Part shown: positions 5,277 to 5,511 of the stretch, one piece after another
Position numbering within the stretch: position 1 is the stretch's first letter
Layout of the letters: every line of letters starts with the position of its first letter
Assembly: GCA_035620515.1 (NCBI GenBank)
Contig: DASPGR010000366.1
Span: forward strand, 1-5,511
Length of the DNA stretch: 5,511 bases
Source of the DNA: SG8-41 sp035620515
Lineage (GTDB): Bacteria; Pseudomonadota; Gammaproteobacteria; Burkholderiales; SG8-41
Direction: 5' to 3'
Position numbers and translations under genes: made by a program
Notes under the pieces: model-generated
The model's database searches: none
What the model saw: the letters and a program-made list of their open reading frames with translations, nothing else
What the model was told of the DNA's origin: nothing

Positions 5277-5511
5277 ATGAATGCAGTAACCGAACAGATG
5301 CCGGAACCGCTGGTCTTCACCGAGGCCGCGGCGGCGAAGGTAAAGCAGCTGATCGATGAGGAAGGCAACGCCGGGCTCAAGCTTCGCGTGTTCGTCACGG
5401 GCGGCGGCTGCTCCGGGTTCCAGTACGGGTTCACTTTCGACGAATCCACGAACGAGGACGACACCTCGATGCAGCGCGGCGGCGTGACGCTGCTCATCGA
5501 CCCGATGAGCC
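5277..5511 (+). CDS. erpA: Iron-sulfur cluster insertion protein ErpA (3' end missing)
   Basis: The first 78 codons of an A-type Fe-S carrier are present; the window ends before a stop. ErpA receives Fe-S clusters from the assembly machinery and delivers them to apo-enzymes in the cytoplasm, including those of isoprenoid synthesis and respiration. The sequence LKLRVFVTGGGCSGFQYGF (residues 34-52) is characteristic, with C45 the first of three cluster-binding cysteines; the other two, in the C-terminal CGC motif, lie outside the window. The match to E. coli ErpA as remembered, through FTFDE and IDPMS, favours ErpA over IscA or SufA. Full length should be about 115-120 residues. It follows the bactofilin gene by 29 bases with its own good ribosome binding site. 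Confidence 0.94.
   Translation, partial: MNAVTEQMPEPLVFTEAAAAKVKQLIDEEGNAGLKLRVFVTGGGCSGFQYGFTFDESTNEDDTSMQRGGVTLLIDPMS

Overview
The window is about 5.5 kb of GC-rich bacterial chromosome. Gene content and order, divergent from an OsmC/DUF218 pair and reading rplM-rpsI-argC-DUF6776-like-bactofilin-erpA, fit a Proteobacterium, most likely a betaproteobacterium. L13, S9 and the start of ErpA read like betaproteobacterial versions. This placement comes from remembered family sequences and gene order, not from a search.

Layout. (1) Bases 36-683, plus strand: a short P-loop sulfotransferase-like gene whose codon use differs from everything else here. It ends convergently against (2) a minus-strand pair: a two-TM DUF218 (YdcF/ElyC-like) envelope protein at 1171-1929, followed 7 bases later by an OsmC-family protein of the YhfA type at 738-1163. 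(3) A 198-base divergent region (1930-2127) carries a near-consensus sigma-70 promoter for (4) the ribosomal protein pair rplM-rpsI, followed by a GC-rich hairpin with a poor T-tract. (5) From 3031 to the right edge, four genes run closely packed on the plus strand: argC, a membrane coiled-coil protein (DUF6776-like), a bactofilin, and the first 78 codons of erpA, cut by the window end.

How the genes work together. L13 and S9 belong to the two ribosomal subunits and are made together. ArgC is the third enzyme step of arginine synthesis and ErpA is an Fe-S carrier; both are housekeeping genes. The unusual part is the pair between them: a single-pass membrane protein with an extracytoplasmic coiled coil, translated just before a cytoplasmic bactofilin scaffold. 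I infer they may form a small envelope-organising module.

Most of the window is ordinary conserved core chromosome. I see no mobile element, CRISPR array, tRNA, rRNA or toxin-antitoxin pair, and no clear new defence or metabolic system. The best leads are the bactofilin/coiled-coil pair and the atypical sulfotransferase-like gene at the left edge.
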